37,810 bases of DNA, taken from Bacillota bacterium. Its GTDB lineage: Bacteria; Bacillota; DTU030. Below, one piece after another: positions 9,606 to 18,994 of the stretch (the stretch's first letter is position 1; each line of letters begins with the position of its first letter). The stretch lies in assembly GCA_012523785.1 (NCBI GenBank), contig JAAYTH010000042.1:1-37810 (forward strand), written 5' to 3'. The notes below the pieces were generated by a model. The model saw nothing but the letters and a program-made list of their open reading frames with translations. It had not been told where the DNA came from and made no database searches. The translations under genes were made by a program, and so were the position numbers.

Positions 9606-10133
9606 GTGCATGCAACCACCATTTTAGCAGTACAGCGTGGGGGAAAGGTTGCCATTGCTGGCGATGGCCAGGTTACCCTGGGGAATAATATAATTATGAA
9701 ACATGGTGCTAACAAGATCAGACGCCTTTATAACGATAAGGTTTTGGCCGGATTTGCCGGTTCTGTTGCCGATGCCATAACCTTATTTGAAAAATTTGAA
9801 GGCAAATTGGAAGCATTCCAGGGTAATCTGATTCGTGCTGCAGTTGAAATGGCAAAGGAATGGCGTATGGATAAGGTACTGCGCCGCTTGGAGGCAATGT
9901 TAATTGTCGCTGACAAAAAACATCTACTTATAGTCTCTGGAAAGGGTGAAGTCATTGAACCAGACCAGGGGGTTGCGGCCATAGGTTCGGGAGGGCCCTA
10001 TGCATTGGCTGCAGCCAGGGCCCTCATGGAGCATAGCCAGCTCCCGGCCTTGGAAATTGCCCGGACAGCCCTTTTAATTGCCAGCGAAATTTGCGTTTAT
10101 ACCAATGATAATATTTCCTTGGAGGAACTATAG
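9606..10133 (+). CDS. hslV: ATP-dependent protease subunit HslV (ClpQ)
   Basis: [44 protein letters not shown] start. Confidence 0.96.
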   Translation: MHATTILAVQRGGKVAIAGDGQVTLGNNIIMKHGANKIRRLYNDKVLAGFAGSVADAITLFEKFEGKLEAFQGNLIRAAVEMAKEWRMDKVLRRLEAMLIVADKKHLLIVSGKGEVIEPDQGVAAIGSGGPYALAAARALMEHSQLPALEIARTALLIASEICVYTNDNISLEEL

Positions 10134-10136
10134 GGA

Positions 10137-11555
10137 GTGGTAGAGTTGGAGGACCTTACACCGAAAAATATTGTCTCCCATCTGGATAAGTATATTATCG
10201 GCCAAGAAAAAGCGAAACGATCGGTGGCAGTTGCCCTGCGCAACCGCTATCGCCGCAGCAAACTGGCTGAGGATTTGCGCGATGAGGTTGTACCTAAAAA
10301 CATCTTGTTAATCGGCCCCACGGGTGTGGGGAAAACCGAGATTGCCCGCCGCTTGGCCCGAATGGTTCAAGCACCTTTTATTAAAGTTGAAGCCACAAAA
10401 TTTACAGAAGTTGGGTATGTGGGCCGGGATGTGGAAACAATCATCCGAGAATTGGTCGAAACATCAGTCCGTATGGTCAAACAGGAAAGAATGGCTGCTG
10501 TTGAAAAAGAAGCTGAAAGGCTTGCAACAGAACGCCTTCTTGATATATTGTCACCCCTGCCGAAGAAAACCTCCCCCAGTGTCAATCCCCTCAGTGCCTT
10601 ACTTGGTATACCAGATAAACATCAACCAGAAATAGGGCAGGAAAAAGAGAATCAGCATGAAGAACAACTCGCCCGGGCTCGGAAAATAAGGAAAATACTG
10701 CGACAGCGTCTGCAAAGGAGGGAATTGGAAGACGAGTTGGTTGAAATAGAGGTTGAAGAAAATAATATCCCGTTCTTCGATTTATTTTCCGGGGCTGGAG
10801 AAGAAATAGGTGTTAATTTTCAAGAATTATTGGGAGGGATGTTGCCAAAAAAGAAAAAGAAACGTCGTGTAACTTTAAAGGTAGCTCGCCGTCTGTTGTC
10901 ACAAGAAGAAGCCGCCAAAATGATTGATATGGATGAAGTGACTTCTGAGGGCATCCGGCGCACTGAAGAGATGGGAATAGTTTTTATTGATGAGATGGAC
11001 AAAATAGCAGGTAAGGAAATAGGTTCCGGGCCCGCTGTTTCCCGCGAGGGTGTGCAGAGAGATATCTTGCCAATTGTCGAAGGTTCTACCGTTGTTACAA
11101 AATATGGTCCTGTGAAAACTGATCATATTCTCTTTATTGCGGCAGGCGCCTTCCATGTCTCCAAGCCTTCGGACCTTATTCCTGAACTACAGGGGCGTTT
11201 CCCACTGCGGGTTGAATTGAATAGCTTATCTAAGGACGATTTTGTCCAGATATTAACTAAACCGAAAAATGCCCTTTTAAAACAATACCAGGCCTTATTA
11301 GAAACTGAAGGAATAAAACTCCATTTTACAGCAGATGCTATAGAAGAAATAGCGGGCTTGGCAAACCAAATAAATGAGCAAGCAGAAAATATCGGTGCCC
11401 GCCGTCTCCATACTATTATGGAGCGGCTGCTGGAAGATATATCTTTTTCTGCTTCGGAGTATGTGGGGGGCGTGCTGGAGATTGATGCCGCATATGTTCA
11501 AGAACAGCTTGAAGAAATAGTAAAGGATCGAGATCTTAGCCGTTACATTTTATAA
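10137..11555 (+). CDS. hslU: HslUV protease ATPase subunit HslU (ClpY)
   Basis: [34 protein letters not shown]; Walker [24 protein letters not shown] Walker B; GTG start. Confidence 0.98.
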   Translation: MVELEDLTPKNIVSHLDKYIIGQEKAKRSVAVALRNRYRRSKLAEDLRDEVVPKNILLIGPTGVGKTEIARRLARMVQAPFIKVEATKFTEVGYVGRDVETIIRELVETSVRMVKQERMAAVEKEAERLATERLLDILSPLPKKTSPSVNPLSALLGIPDKHQPEIGQEKENQHEEQLARARKIRKILRQRLQRRELEDELVEIEVEENNIPFFDLFSGAGEEIGVNFQELLGGMLPKKKKKRRVTLKVARRLLSQEEAAKMIDMDEVTSEGIRRTEEMGIVFIDEMDKIAGKEIGSGPAVSREGVQRDILPIVEGSTVVTKYGPVKTDHILFIAAGAFHVSKPSDLIPELQGRFPLRVELNSLSKDDFVQILTKPKNALLKQYQALLETEGIKLHFTADAIEEIAGLANQINEQAENIGARRLHTIMERLLEDISFSASEYVGGVLEIDAAYVQEQLEEIVKDRDLSRYIL

Positions 11556-11576
11556 CATGTTTGGGAGGAATATAGT

Positions 11577-12350
11577 ATGTCACTGTTGGAAAAAACTCGC
11601 CGCGTAAATAAACTATTGCAAAAAAGTGCCGGTTACCCAGTGGATTTTGAAGAAATATGCATTGTGCTGAGTGAACTTGTCAATGGTAATATCTATGTGA
11701 TCAGTCGTCGGGGGAAGATCTTGGGCAAAGCTCTACTAGAAGGGTACGAATGTGACGTGCTGGAAGAGGATATTATCCAAGCTGGTAAATTCTCACCCAA
11801 GTACAATAATCAACTGCTACAGATATTTGAAACTAGTGCCAACATTAAACAGGCTGACCAGTGTGTCCTTGATGGCGGAATAGAATGTATGTTCCCTTCC
11901 CAAATGCTAACCATTGTACCCATCAATGGGGCCGGTGAGCGCTTGGGGACATTAATATTATCCAAGCAACAGGGAAATTTTACTGAAGATGATCTTGTGT
12001 TGGCTGAATACAGTGCTACGGTGGTAGGAATGGAAATAATAAAATCGAAATCTGAGGAAATTGAAGAAGAAGCCCGGAAGAAGGCTGCAGTGCAAATAGC
12101 CATTGAAACCCTTTCCTATTCAGAATTAGAAGCCGTTTTGCACATATTCGAAGAGCTCAAGGGAGATGAGGGGTTATTGGTAGCCAGTAGAATTGCCGAC
12201 CGGGTCGGTATCACCCGTTCAGTCATTGTCAATGCTCTGCGGAAGTTTGAAAGTGCCGGTGTTATTGAATCCCGATCCCTGGGTATGAAGGGAACCTATA
12301 TCAAGGTATTAAACGACCGTCTGTTGGCGGAACTGAAAAAGATTAAGTAG
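11577..12350 (+). CDS. codY: GTP/BCAA-sensing pleiotropic repressor CodY
   Basis: [50 protein letters not shown]…; C-terminal w[46 protein letters not shown]. Confidence 0.98.
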   Translation: MSLLEKTRRVNKLLQKSAGYPVDFEEICIVLSELVNGNIYVISRRGKILGKALLEGYECDVLEEDIIQAGKFSPKYNNQLLQIFETSANIKQADQCVLDGGIECMFPSQMLTIVPINGAGERLGTLILSKQQGNFTEDDLVLAEYSATVVGMEIIKSKSEEIEEEARKKAAVQIAIETLSYSELEAVLHIFEELKGDEGLLVASRIADRVGITRSVIVNALRKFESAGVIESRSLGMKGTYIKVLNDRLLAELKKIK

Positions 12351-12387
12351 AATATTGCTTTGCTGTAACCACCCAACGGCAACCATT

Positions 12388-12468
12388 ATTGTCATCCTAA
12401 GGGAAGCGGGGGAGCCTCACGAAATAGAATGTAAAAATCCCCCGGCTAGGTGCCCTTAGGATGACAAT
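12388..12468. repeat. Palindromic repeat relic (REP/MITE-like) with perfect 16-bp terminal inverted repeats
   Basis: ATTGTCATCCTAAGGG (12388-12403) and CCCTTAGGATGACAAT (12453-12468) are exact reverse complements. Confidence 0.7.
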
Positions 12469-12508
12469 TAAGACCACCTATAAATTTTTAGCATCCTATG
12501 CTTTGTTT

Positions 12509-12534
12509 TTGTTACTAGGACCTAGTAGTAACAA
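12509..12534. repeat. Short inverted repeat in codY-flgB gap
   Basis: TTGTTACTA (12509-12517), 8-nt loop GGACCTAG, TAGTAACAA (12526-12534), perfect 9-bp arms. Confidence 0.6.
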
Positions 12535-12659
12535 TTTGCAAATAACACTAGGAAACTACAAAAAAGGTAATATTGGCAGAAAATATTTCCATCTCAGGTA
12601 GGAAAAAGAAGGTGTGATGTAGAACTATAAGATATCAACGGTAAATATACTCTTGTTGT

Positions 12660-12744
12660 ATCCCTGCCGGGGCAAACCTAGGGTGACCTAGGGGCGCAAA
12701 GCCATTGGATCTTGGTTGACCAAGATAGCCAGGTTGCCGGGGAT
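12660..12744 (+). ncRNA. Cyclic di-GMP-I (GEMM-I) riboswitch aptamer upstream of flgB
   Basis: Core GGGGCAAACC-[CCTAGG GTGA CCTAGG]-GGCGCAAAGCC-ATTGG-[ATCTTGG TTGA CCAAGAT]-AGCCAGGTTGCCGG matches GEMM-I consensus: GGCAAACC, GNRA-capped stem, CGCAAAGCC, second hairpin, AG(C)CAGGTT(A/G)CCG. P1 arms ATCC…CCGG / CCGGGGAT close the domain. Confidence 0.93.
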
Positions 12745-12780
12745 TTAACCCCGGTAATATCTACCGGGGCTGTTTATTAT
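12737..12780 (+). terminator. Riboswitch expression platform: alternative antiterminator and terminator hairpins
   Basis: CCGGGG(12737-12742)/CCCCGG(12749-12754) competes with CCCCGGTA(12749-12756)/TACCGGGG(12762-12769), the latter followed by CTGTTTATTAT. The upstream hairpin uses the aptamer P1 3' strand. Confidence 0.75.
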
Positions 12781-12808
12781 CACTGAATGTGACAAGGGGG
12801 AGAGATAT

Positions 12809-13198
12809 ATGCCTATTTGGGGGAGGGGAAACAATATAGACCTGCTGGGACAAGCCCTTGATTATGCTAGTCTTCGCCATCGCCTTCTAGCAGACAATAT
12901 TGCTAATGTGGAAACACCAGGCTACAAGCGCAAAGATGCTAATTTTAGCGCCTACTATCGCGCTGCTCTAGGGGCTAAGGTAACACATCCCGGCCATATA
13001 GCCATCAGCCCCAGATCCACTGCTATTTTAGATTCGGTTTTACCAAATAGTACTGCTAGAAATGATAACAACAATGTGGATATTGATCTGGAGATGGCGG
13101 AGCTGGCAAGAAATACCCTTTATTATCGAAGCCTCACTAGGCAAATATCCCAATCCTTAGCCAACTTAAAAATGGCAATCAGTGAAGGGAGGCGATAA
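12809..13198 (+). CDS. flgB: Flagellar basal-body rod protein FlgB
   Basis: LGQALDYASLRHRLLADNIANVETPGYKRKDANF; C-terminal ELARNTLYYRSLTRQISQSLANLKMAISEG. Confidence 0.97.
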   Translation: MPIWGRGNNIDLLGQALDYASLRHRLLADNIANVETPGYKRKDANFSAYYRAALGAKVTHPGHIAISPRSTAILDSVLPNSTARNDNNNVDIDLEMAELARNTLYYRSLTRQISQSLANLKMAISEGRR

Positions 13199-13641
13199 TG
13201 GTGAGTCTGTTTTCCGGTTTTAATATTAGTGCTTCTGGGATGACAGCCCAACGTCTACGCATGGATCTGATAGCCAACAATCTGGCCAATGCCACTACCA
13301 CCCGCACTAAGGATGGTGGGCCTTATCAGCGACAGGTGCCTGTCTTCGCCCAAAGGGATGCCACACCTTTTTTACCTGCTGCCTTAATTGCAGACTTCAA
13401 TAAGCGGACAGCCGGTGGGGTCAAAGTCGAGGCAATAATAAAAGATCCGACACCTCCCCGGCGTGTTTTCAACCCAGACCATCCCGATGCTGGTGAAGAT
13501 GGTTATGTAGCCTTTCCCAATGTAAATGTGGTTATGGAAATGACGGATCTTCTAGCCGCCAGCCGGGCCTATGAGGCTAATGTAACAGCCTTTGATGCTG
13601 TAAAAACAATGGCCAACCTGGCACTGGAAATAGGCCGTTAA
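13198..13641 (+). CDS. flgC: Flagellar basal-body rod protein FlgC
   Basis: GFNISASGMTAQRLRMDLIANNLANATTTRTKDGGPYQRQVPVF; C-terminal AASRAYEANVTAFDAVKTMANLALEIGR. Confidence 0.98.
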   Translation: MVSLFSGFNISASGMTAQRLRMDLIANNLANATTTRTKDGGPYQRQVPVFAQRDATPFLPAALIADFNKRTAGGVKVEAIIKDPTPPRRVFNPDHPDAGEDGYVAFPNVNVVMEMTDLLAASRAYEANVTAFDAVKTMANLALEIGR

Positions 13642-13805
13642 TATCCTTTTGCACCTCCAATAATTTGCTATATGCAATGTGTCAACCGTCTTCATCAGTA
13701 CAGAGCAAAAAATGGGATGGCCGTAATTATGGTAAGCAACGACAATTATACAATTAGGGAAGGGGACAATTGGCCGTTGTAGAGTACTAGGGAGGAGGGG
13801 AGAAG

Positions 13806-14129
13806 ATGCAGGTAGTCAATCAAGTACCCGGAGGGAAAATTAGTATATCACTTAATAAATCTCCCTCAGCCGATGCAGATATTAGTACAGGCAAGACTGA
13901 AATACCATCCTTTGCCGATATGTTGCGGGAATCCATTGATAAAACTAATCTCCTACAGCACGAGGCTGACATGCTGAATAAAAACCTGGCCCTGGGAAAG
14001 GCCGAAGTTGAAGACCTGCACCAAGTGGTTTTGGCTGGAGAAAAAGCAGAGCTATCATTACTGCTGACAGTTCAGATCCGCAATAAGGTAATAGAAGCCT
14101 ACCAGGAACTTATGCGAATGCAGGTATAG
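13806..14129 (+). CDS. fliE: Flagellar hook-basal body protein FliE
   Basis: SFADMLRESIDKTNLLQHEADMLNKNLALGKAEVEDLHQVVLAGEKAELSLLLTVQIRNKVIEAYQELMRMQV. Confidence 0.96.
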   Translation: MQVVNQVPGGKISISLNKSPSADADISTGKTEIPSFADMLRESIDKTNLLQHEADMLNKNLALGKAEVEDLHQVVLAGEKAELSLLLTVQIRNKVIEAYQELMRMQV

Positions 14130-14243
14130 GTAAAGGGGTATAATTGCCTTTCCCTGTGCTCAGGATGGAAAATTTGTTACTACCTGACTAGATCAGCGGG
14201 GTATTAGTTATAAAGGTATCTAAATATGCTGCAAACCTTCTTA

Positions 14244-14352
14244 GTTGTCAACCTGAGGGCATCGCCTGCAGGATCCCTTAAACCTTCTTCCTGCAAGGGC
14301 CAAAAACCTCCGCTTCACTCCCTCCGCTGCGCCTTGGGCCGATAGGATGACA
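14244..14352. repeat. Degenerate palindromic repeat relic in fliE-fliF gap
   Basis: Left end GTTGTCAACCTGAGGG…GGATCC (14244-~14275) and right end CTCCGCTGCGCC…AGGATGACAG (to ~14352) resemble the termini of the 12388-12468 element. Confidence 0.5.
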
Positions 14353-14425
14353 GCAGGAAATATCAATTTGGTAGTAATGAAAACTTTTAGTCTAAATATA
14401 TAGTCGAGTAACGGGGTGGAAGAGG

Positions 14426-15946
14426 ATGGCAAGTCTTCCGGAAATTAGGGAGCAAATTAATCACTTTTGGAATAATATGGAACGAAACAATAAAATTAAA
14501 CTTGCGCTCATACTGGTGGCTGCTTTATTGTTAATACTCGTCCTTGTATTCATAACTAAACCCCGGTATGAAGTGCTTTTTGCTAACTTGTCCGCGGAAG
14601 ATGCGGGGGAAATTACTAGCCGGCTGGAAGAAATGGATATTTCTTACCAGCTAACCGACGATGGCAGCAGCATCCTGGTACCCAAGGATAAAGTTTACAG
14701 TGTCCGGAATAATCTTGCCATGGATGGCATCCCCCGGGGTGGCGTAGTGGGTTTCGGTGTCTTCGATGAAACAAGATTGGGAACTACCGAATTTGAGCGT
14801 CGAGTTCAATATCGCCGTGCAATCCAAGGTGAATTAACACGTACAATTACCGCCATGGCCGGGATCAAAAATGCATGGGTCCAAATTAGCATACCCGAGC
14901 CGCGGCTGTATTTATCCCAGGAGGAAAAGGCGACGGGTGCTATACTACTGGAAACCATAGGCGAGTTGCGTCCTGAACAGGTGCGGGGTATTGTCCATCT
15001 GGTTTCCCACAGTGTGGAAGGATTGGACACCGAACAGATAACAGTTGTCGATACCAGGGGACAAGTCCTTTCCCAAGATTTAAGCCCCAATAGTAATCTG
15101 GGCCTGACATCTAGCCAATTTGATATTCAACGACGGACAGAAAGGGAACTAGAGCAGGGATTGCGGACCATGCTGGAAATGGTCATAGGCATGGGCAAGG
15201 TAGTTACAAAAGTTAAAGCAGAAATTAACTTTGACCAAACAGAGGTAACCACTCAGCTTTTTGAACCAACTGAAAGTGGTGAAGGTATTATCCGCAGTAT
15301 GCAAGAATTAGAACGTTCCTTCCACGGGGAAGGGGGGACGGGGGGTGTCCCGGGAACTGATGCTAATATTCCCGGAAGCGGTATCCCCACCTATCAGGAA
15401 GGTGGAGAAGGGGAGTCTGAATACTACGAGCGGGAAATAACCACAAATTATGATATAACAGAAATACATGAACACCGGGTCATAGCCCCGGGGCAGATAA
15501 GGCGATTGTCGGTGGCAGTGCTCATTGATGAGAATGAATTGACTTTAGAGCAAAGGTTAGCCATAGAGGATACTGTTAGTGCAGCCGTTGGTCTAGACTT
15601 TTCCCGGGGTGACCAAATTACGGTGGCAAGCATTCCCTTTGCCGACAGCCCCTTTGTGGACCTAGATGATTTGATCGAAATCAAAAAACCATATCCTTTT
15701 TGGTTGTATCTTTTGGGGGCTGGGCTACTATTGGCTAGTGGATTTTTGCTCTACCGTTACCTGCAGCGGCGACGTCAAGTGGATGATTATAAGGCAGTTT
15801 TGGAAGAAGTAGCCGCTGTGCAGGTGGAAGAAGAGGATGAGGAGGCTGCTGAACGGAAACAGCTTCTTGAACAGGTCGGGCGTCTAATACGACAACAGCC
15901 AGAAACTGTAGCCCAACTGTTGAGCACCTGGATGGCTGAAGATTAG
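14426..15946 (+). CDS. fliF: Flagellar MS-ring protein FliF
   Basis: Two TM segments, YEVLFANLSAEDAGEITSRLEEMDISYQL, FERRVQYRRAIQGELTRTITAMAGIKNAWVQISIPEPRLY. Confidence 0.98.
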   Translation: MASLPEIREQINHFWNNMERNNKIKLALILVAALLLILVLVFITKPRYEVLFANLSAEDAGEITSRLEEMDISYQLTDDGSSILVPKDKVYSVRNNLAMDGIPRGGVVGFGVFDETRLGTTEFERRVQYRRAIQGELTRTITAMAGIKNAWVQISIPEPRLYLSQEEKATGAILLETIGELRPEQVRGIVHLVSHSVEGLDTEQITVVDTRGQVLSQDLSPNSNLGLTSSQFDIQRRTERELEQGLRTMLEMVIGMGKVVTKVKAEINFDQTEVTTQLFEPTESGEGIIRSMQELERSFHGEGGTGGVPGTDANIPGSGIPTYQEGGEGESEYYEREITTNYDITEIHEHRVIAPGQIRRLSVAVLIDENELTLEQRLAIEDTVSAAVGLDFSRGDQITVASIPFADSPFVDLDDLIEIKKPYPFWLYLLGAGLLLASGFLLYRYLQRRRQVDDYKAVLEEVAAVQVEEEDEEAAERKQLLEQVGRLIRQQPETVAQLLSTWMAED

Positions 15947-15959
15947 GAGGGTAGTGAAT

Positions 15960-16970
15960 ATGGCCCGCCGTAGTTTATCGGGAAAAGAAAAGGCTGCAGT
16001 TGCTTTAATCACCTTGGGCCCGGAGCTGTCTGCCGAGGTGTTTAAACACCTGCGGGAGGATGAAATTGAAGAACTGACATTAGAAATAGCCAGCATGCGT
16101 AAGGTTGACCCGGAGCAAAAGGATGATGTTCTGGGCGAATTGTATAATATGTATTTGGCCCAGGAATACATTGCCCAAGGGGGTATCGAATATGCCCGGG
16201 AGATTTTGGAAAGGGCCCTGGGCAACCAAAAGGCCATGAGTATTATTGACAGGTTGACCTCATCCCTGCAGGTTAAACCCTTTGAGTTTATCCGCACCAC
16301 AGATCCGGAACAACTGTTAACCTTTATTCAAGGTGAACATACGCAAACCATCGCCTTGATTTTGGCTTTTCTCCGACCTGAACAGGCGGGGACTATCCTA
16401 GCCGCCCTTCCACCGGAAAAACAGGTGGATGTAACAAAACGAATGGCCCTGATGGAAGGTACTTCCCCGGAAATAATACAAGAGATAGAAAAGGTGCTAG
16501 AAGATAAATTATCTGACCTGGTGGGTCAAGATTCCACCCGGGTTGGAGGGGTAGAAGCCCTGGTCGAAGTATTAAACCAAGTCGATAGGGCTACTGAAAA
16601 AACTATTTTGGAAAATTTGGAGGAACATGAGCCGGAACTGGCCGATGAAATCAAACGACTGCTCTTCACCTTTGAAGATATTATCCAGTTAGACAATAGG
16701 GCGGTAATGAGGGTTTTGAGGGAGGTTGACTTAGGCAACGATCTTCCCCTGGCCCTAAAAGTTGCCAGTGAAAGTGTCAAAGATAAAATTTTTACCAACA
16801 TGTCCAAACGAGCAGTGGAGACATTGCAGGAAGAAATGGAATACCTGGGCCCTGTCCGGCTGCGGGATGTGGAAGATGCCCAACAGCGAATCGTCAATAC
16901 CATTCGCAAGCTGGAAGAAGTGGGTGAAGTTATAATTATCCGGGGCGGGGAGGATGAAATCGTTGTCTAG
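15960..16970 (+). CDS. fliG: Flagellar motor switch protein FliG
   Basis: LSGKEKAAVALITLGPELSAEVFKHLREDEIEELTLEIA; EHTQTIALILAFLRPEQA; C-terminal charged torque helix. Confidence 0.98.
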   Translation: MARRSLSGKEKAAVALITLGPELSAEVFKHLREDEIEELTLEIASMRKVDPEQKDDVLGELYNMYLAQEYIAQGGIEYAREILERALGNQKAMSIIDRLTSSLQVKPFEFIRTTDPEQLLTFIQGEHTQTIALILAFLRPEQAGTILAALPPEKQVDVTKRMALMEGTSPEIIQEIEKVLEDKLSDLVGQDSTRVGGVEALVEVLNQVDRATEKTILENLEEHEPELADEIKRLLFTFEDIIQLDNRAVMRVLREVDLGNDLPLALKVASESVKDKIFTNMSKRAVETLQEEMEYLGPVRLRDVEDAQQRIVNTIRKLEEVGEVIIIRGGEDEIVV

Positions 16971-17679
16971 GGTAATTAAAGGTGTCCGGGTGATGACCAG
17001 GGCCTCTACCATCGGACAAAAACAACAAAAACCTAATACTATTAAGACTGATAAGGCTATCCCCCAAGATATCAAACAGCGAATACTGACTAAGCACATT
17101 ATATCCAATGCCGAAAACAAAGCAGCCGCATTGCTCTACGCCGCCCAGGAACAAAGCCGTTCCATATTGGAGGAAGCCGCCTCGGAGGCCAAGGCAATAA
17201 AAGAAAAGGCCCACTCTGAAGGCTATACCCGGGGTTACCAGGAGGGAAAAAAAGAGGCCCTTAACCTTAAAAAAGAAGCAGATATCATGTTAAAGAATGC
17301 CCGGCTGGAAAGGAAAAATATTATTGACTCTGCGGAACCCGAAATTATTACCCTGGCCTTACAAATGGCGGAAAAAATAGTGCACCGGGAATTGACCCTT
17401 GATAAATCCCTTCTATTGGCTATGCTCAGGGGGCTAAAAGCAGAGACCTTAGGCAATGGGGTCGTGATTCGAATTAACCCGGAGTTCCTACCAGTTATAC
17501 AGGCCCGGGAAAGTGAACTGCTACATATTTTCCCCCAGGGAGGCTATAGACTGGAACCCGACCCTAGGGTGGAACAGGGGGTTATCCTGGAAACTGAAAT
17601 GGGAACTATTGATGCAACGGTTACAGCTCAATTAGAAGAATTGGAAAAGGTTTTAAAAGAAGTGATGCCCAATGGCTAG
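16954..17679 (+). CDS. fliH: Flagellar assembly protein FliH
   Basis: Between fliG and fliI; N-terminal LSRVIKG; coiled-coil plus ALQMAEKIVHRELTLDKSLLLAMLRGLK. Overlaps fliG by 17 bp. Confidence 0.93.
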   Translation: MKSLSRVIKGVRVMTRASTIGQKQQKPNTIKTDKAIPQDIKQRILTKHIISNAENKAAALLYAAQEQSRSILEEAASEAKAIKEKAHSEGYTRGYQEGKKEALNLKKEADIMLKNARLERKNIIDSAEPEIITLALQMAEKIVHRELTLDKSLLLAMLRGLKAETLGNGVVIRINPEFLPVIQARESELLHIFPQGGYRLEPDPRVEQGVILETEMGTIDATVTAQLEELEKVLKEVMPNG

Positions 17680-18988
17680 TAAGGGTTTTACGGCAGCAAA
17701 ATACCTGGAAGCTGTTAAGAAAACCATCCCCGTCAAGATTTCGGGCCGGGTCGTCCGGGTGACGGGGGCTTTGCTCGAATCCCAGGGGCCCCCGGCCAGT
17801 GTGGGGGAATTATGCCTAATAGGAAATAATGGGATGAAGGCAGAGGTTATTGGTTTTCACGCTAACCATCTTCTCTTGAGCCCACTGGGGAAAATGACAG
17901 AGATTGCCCCGGGTGCGCCCGTCAGGGCCACCGGGAAACGCTTGACCGTTGGTGTTGGTCCGGAACTTTTAGGCCGGGTGCTGGACGGTTTTGGACAACC
18001 CTTGGATGAAAAGGGTCCTCTTAAGACCAGCGTTGAATATCCCCTTGAAAATGCTCCACCCCATCCCCTCCTTCGTTCTCGCATTAATAAAACACTCCCT
18101 GTGGGTATCCGGGCCATAGATGGACTGCTTACCTGTGGCCGGGGACAGAGGATGGGGATTTTCGCTGGCAGCGGTGTTGGCAAAAGCACCTTGCTGGGAA
18201 TGATGGCAAAAAATACAGAGGCCGATGTTATAGTCATAGCCCTTATCGGAGAGCGGGGGCGAGAAGTAAGGGAGTTCCTTGAGAAGGTTTTGGGTGGTGA
18301 GGGGCTACAACGCTCGGTCTTGGTGGTTGCTACCTCGGATCAATCACCCCTCTGCCGGGTAAAAAGTGCCTTTTTAGCCACTTCTGTGGCAGAATACTTC
18401 CGTGATCAGGGGCAAGATGTGCTCCTACTTATGGACTCTATAACCCGTCTGGCCATGGCCCAACGAGAAATTGGTTTGGCGGCTGGGGAACCACCGACCA
18501 GCAAGGGATATACTCCTTCAGTTTTTTCCCTACTTCCCCGGCTTTTAGAACGCTCCGGTACATCAGAAAAAGGTTCTATAACGGGCATTTATTCTATCCT
18601 GGTGGAAGGTGATGACCCCAATGACCCCATTGCAGACGCTGTCCGTGGAATACTTGATGGCCATATTTTCTTGTCCCGCCGCTTGGCCCAGGCAAATCAC
18701 TATCCGCCTATCGATATACTCGCCAGTACCAGCCGTCTCATGATTGATCTGGTCGACAGGGAAATGTTAGATTTGGCCGGAAAGGCAAGGTCTGTCCTGG
18801 CCTTACAGCGAGAGAATGAGGATCTGGTTAATATCGGAGCTTATATACCAGGAAGTAACACTGAGCTCGACGAAGCCCTGGCAATATATCCCCGGATCCA
18901 AAAATTTTTACAGCAGGGAATAACGGAAACAACCAGCTTAGCGGACACTTGGCAAGAACTAGGCACTATTTTTGCAAAGGAGAAGTAA
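17672..18988 (+). CDS. fliI: Flagellum-specific ATPase FliI
   Basis: GIFAGSGVGKSTLLGMMA Walker A; ALIGERGREVREFLE; VLLLMDSITRLAMAQREIGLAAGEPPTSKGYTPSVFSLLPRLLERSG. Confidence 0.98.
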   Translation: MASKGFTAAKYLEAVKKTIPVKISGRVVRVTGALLESQGPPASVGELCLIGNNGMKAEVIGFHANHLLLSPLGKMTEIAPGAPVRATGKRLTVGVGPELLGRVLDGFGQPLDEKGPLKTSVEYPLENAPPHPLLRSRINKTLPVGIRAIDGLLTCGRGQRMGIFAGSGVGKSTLLGMMAKNTEADVIVIALIGERGREVREFLEKVLGGEGLQRSVLVVATSDQSPLCRVKSAFLATSVAEYFRDQGQDVLLLMDSITRLAMAQREIGLAAGEPPTSKGYTPSVFSLLPRLLERSGTSEKGSITGIYSILVEGDDPNDPIADAVRGILDGHIFLSRRLAQANHYPPIDILASTSRLMIDLVDREMLDLAGKARSVLALQRENEDLVNIGAYIPGSNTELDEALAIYPRIQKFLQQGITETTSLADTWQELGTIFAKEK

Positions 18989-18994
18989 AATAAG

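Noticed and set aside
12580-12600. Possible sigma-54 promoter near TTGGCAGAAAATATTTCC upstream of flgB
   Set aside because: Spacing and the -12 GC element do not fit the TGGCAC-N5-TTGC consensus.
13642-13805. Sigma-D/sigma-28 flagellar promoter before fliE
   Set aside because: No convincing TAAA-N15-GCCGATAA pair; the region has only A/T-rich sequence and a weak TTGC/GCAA stem.
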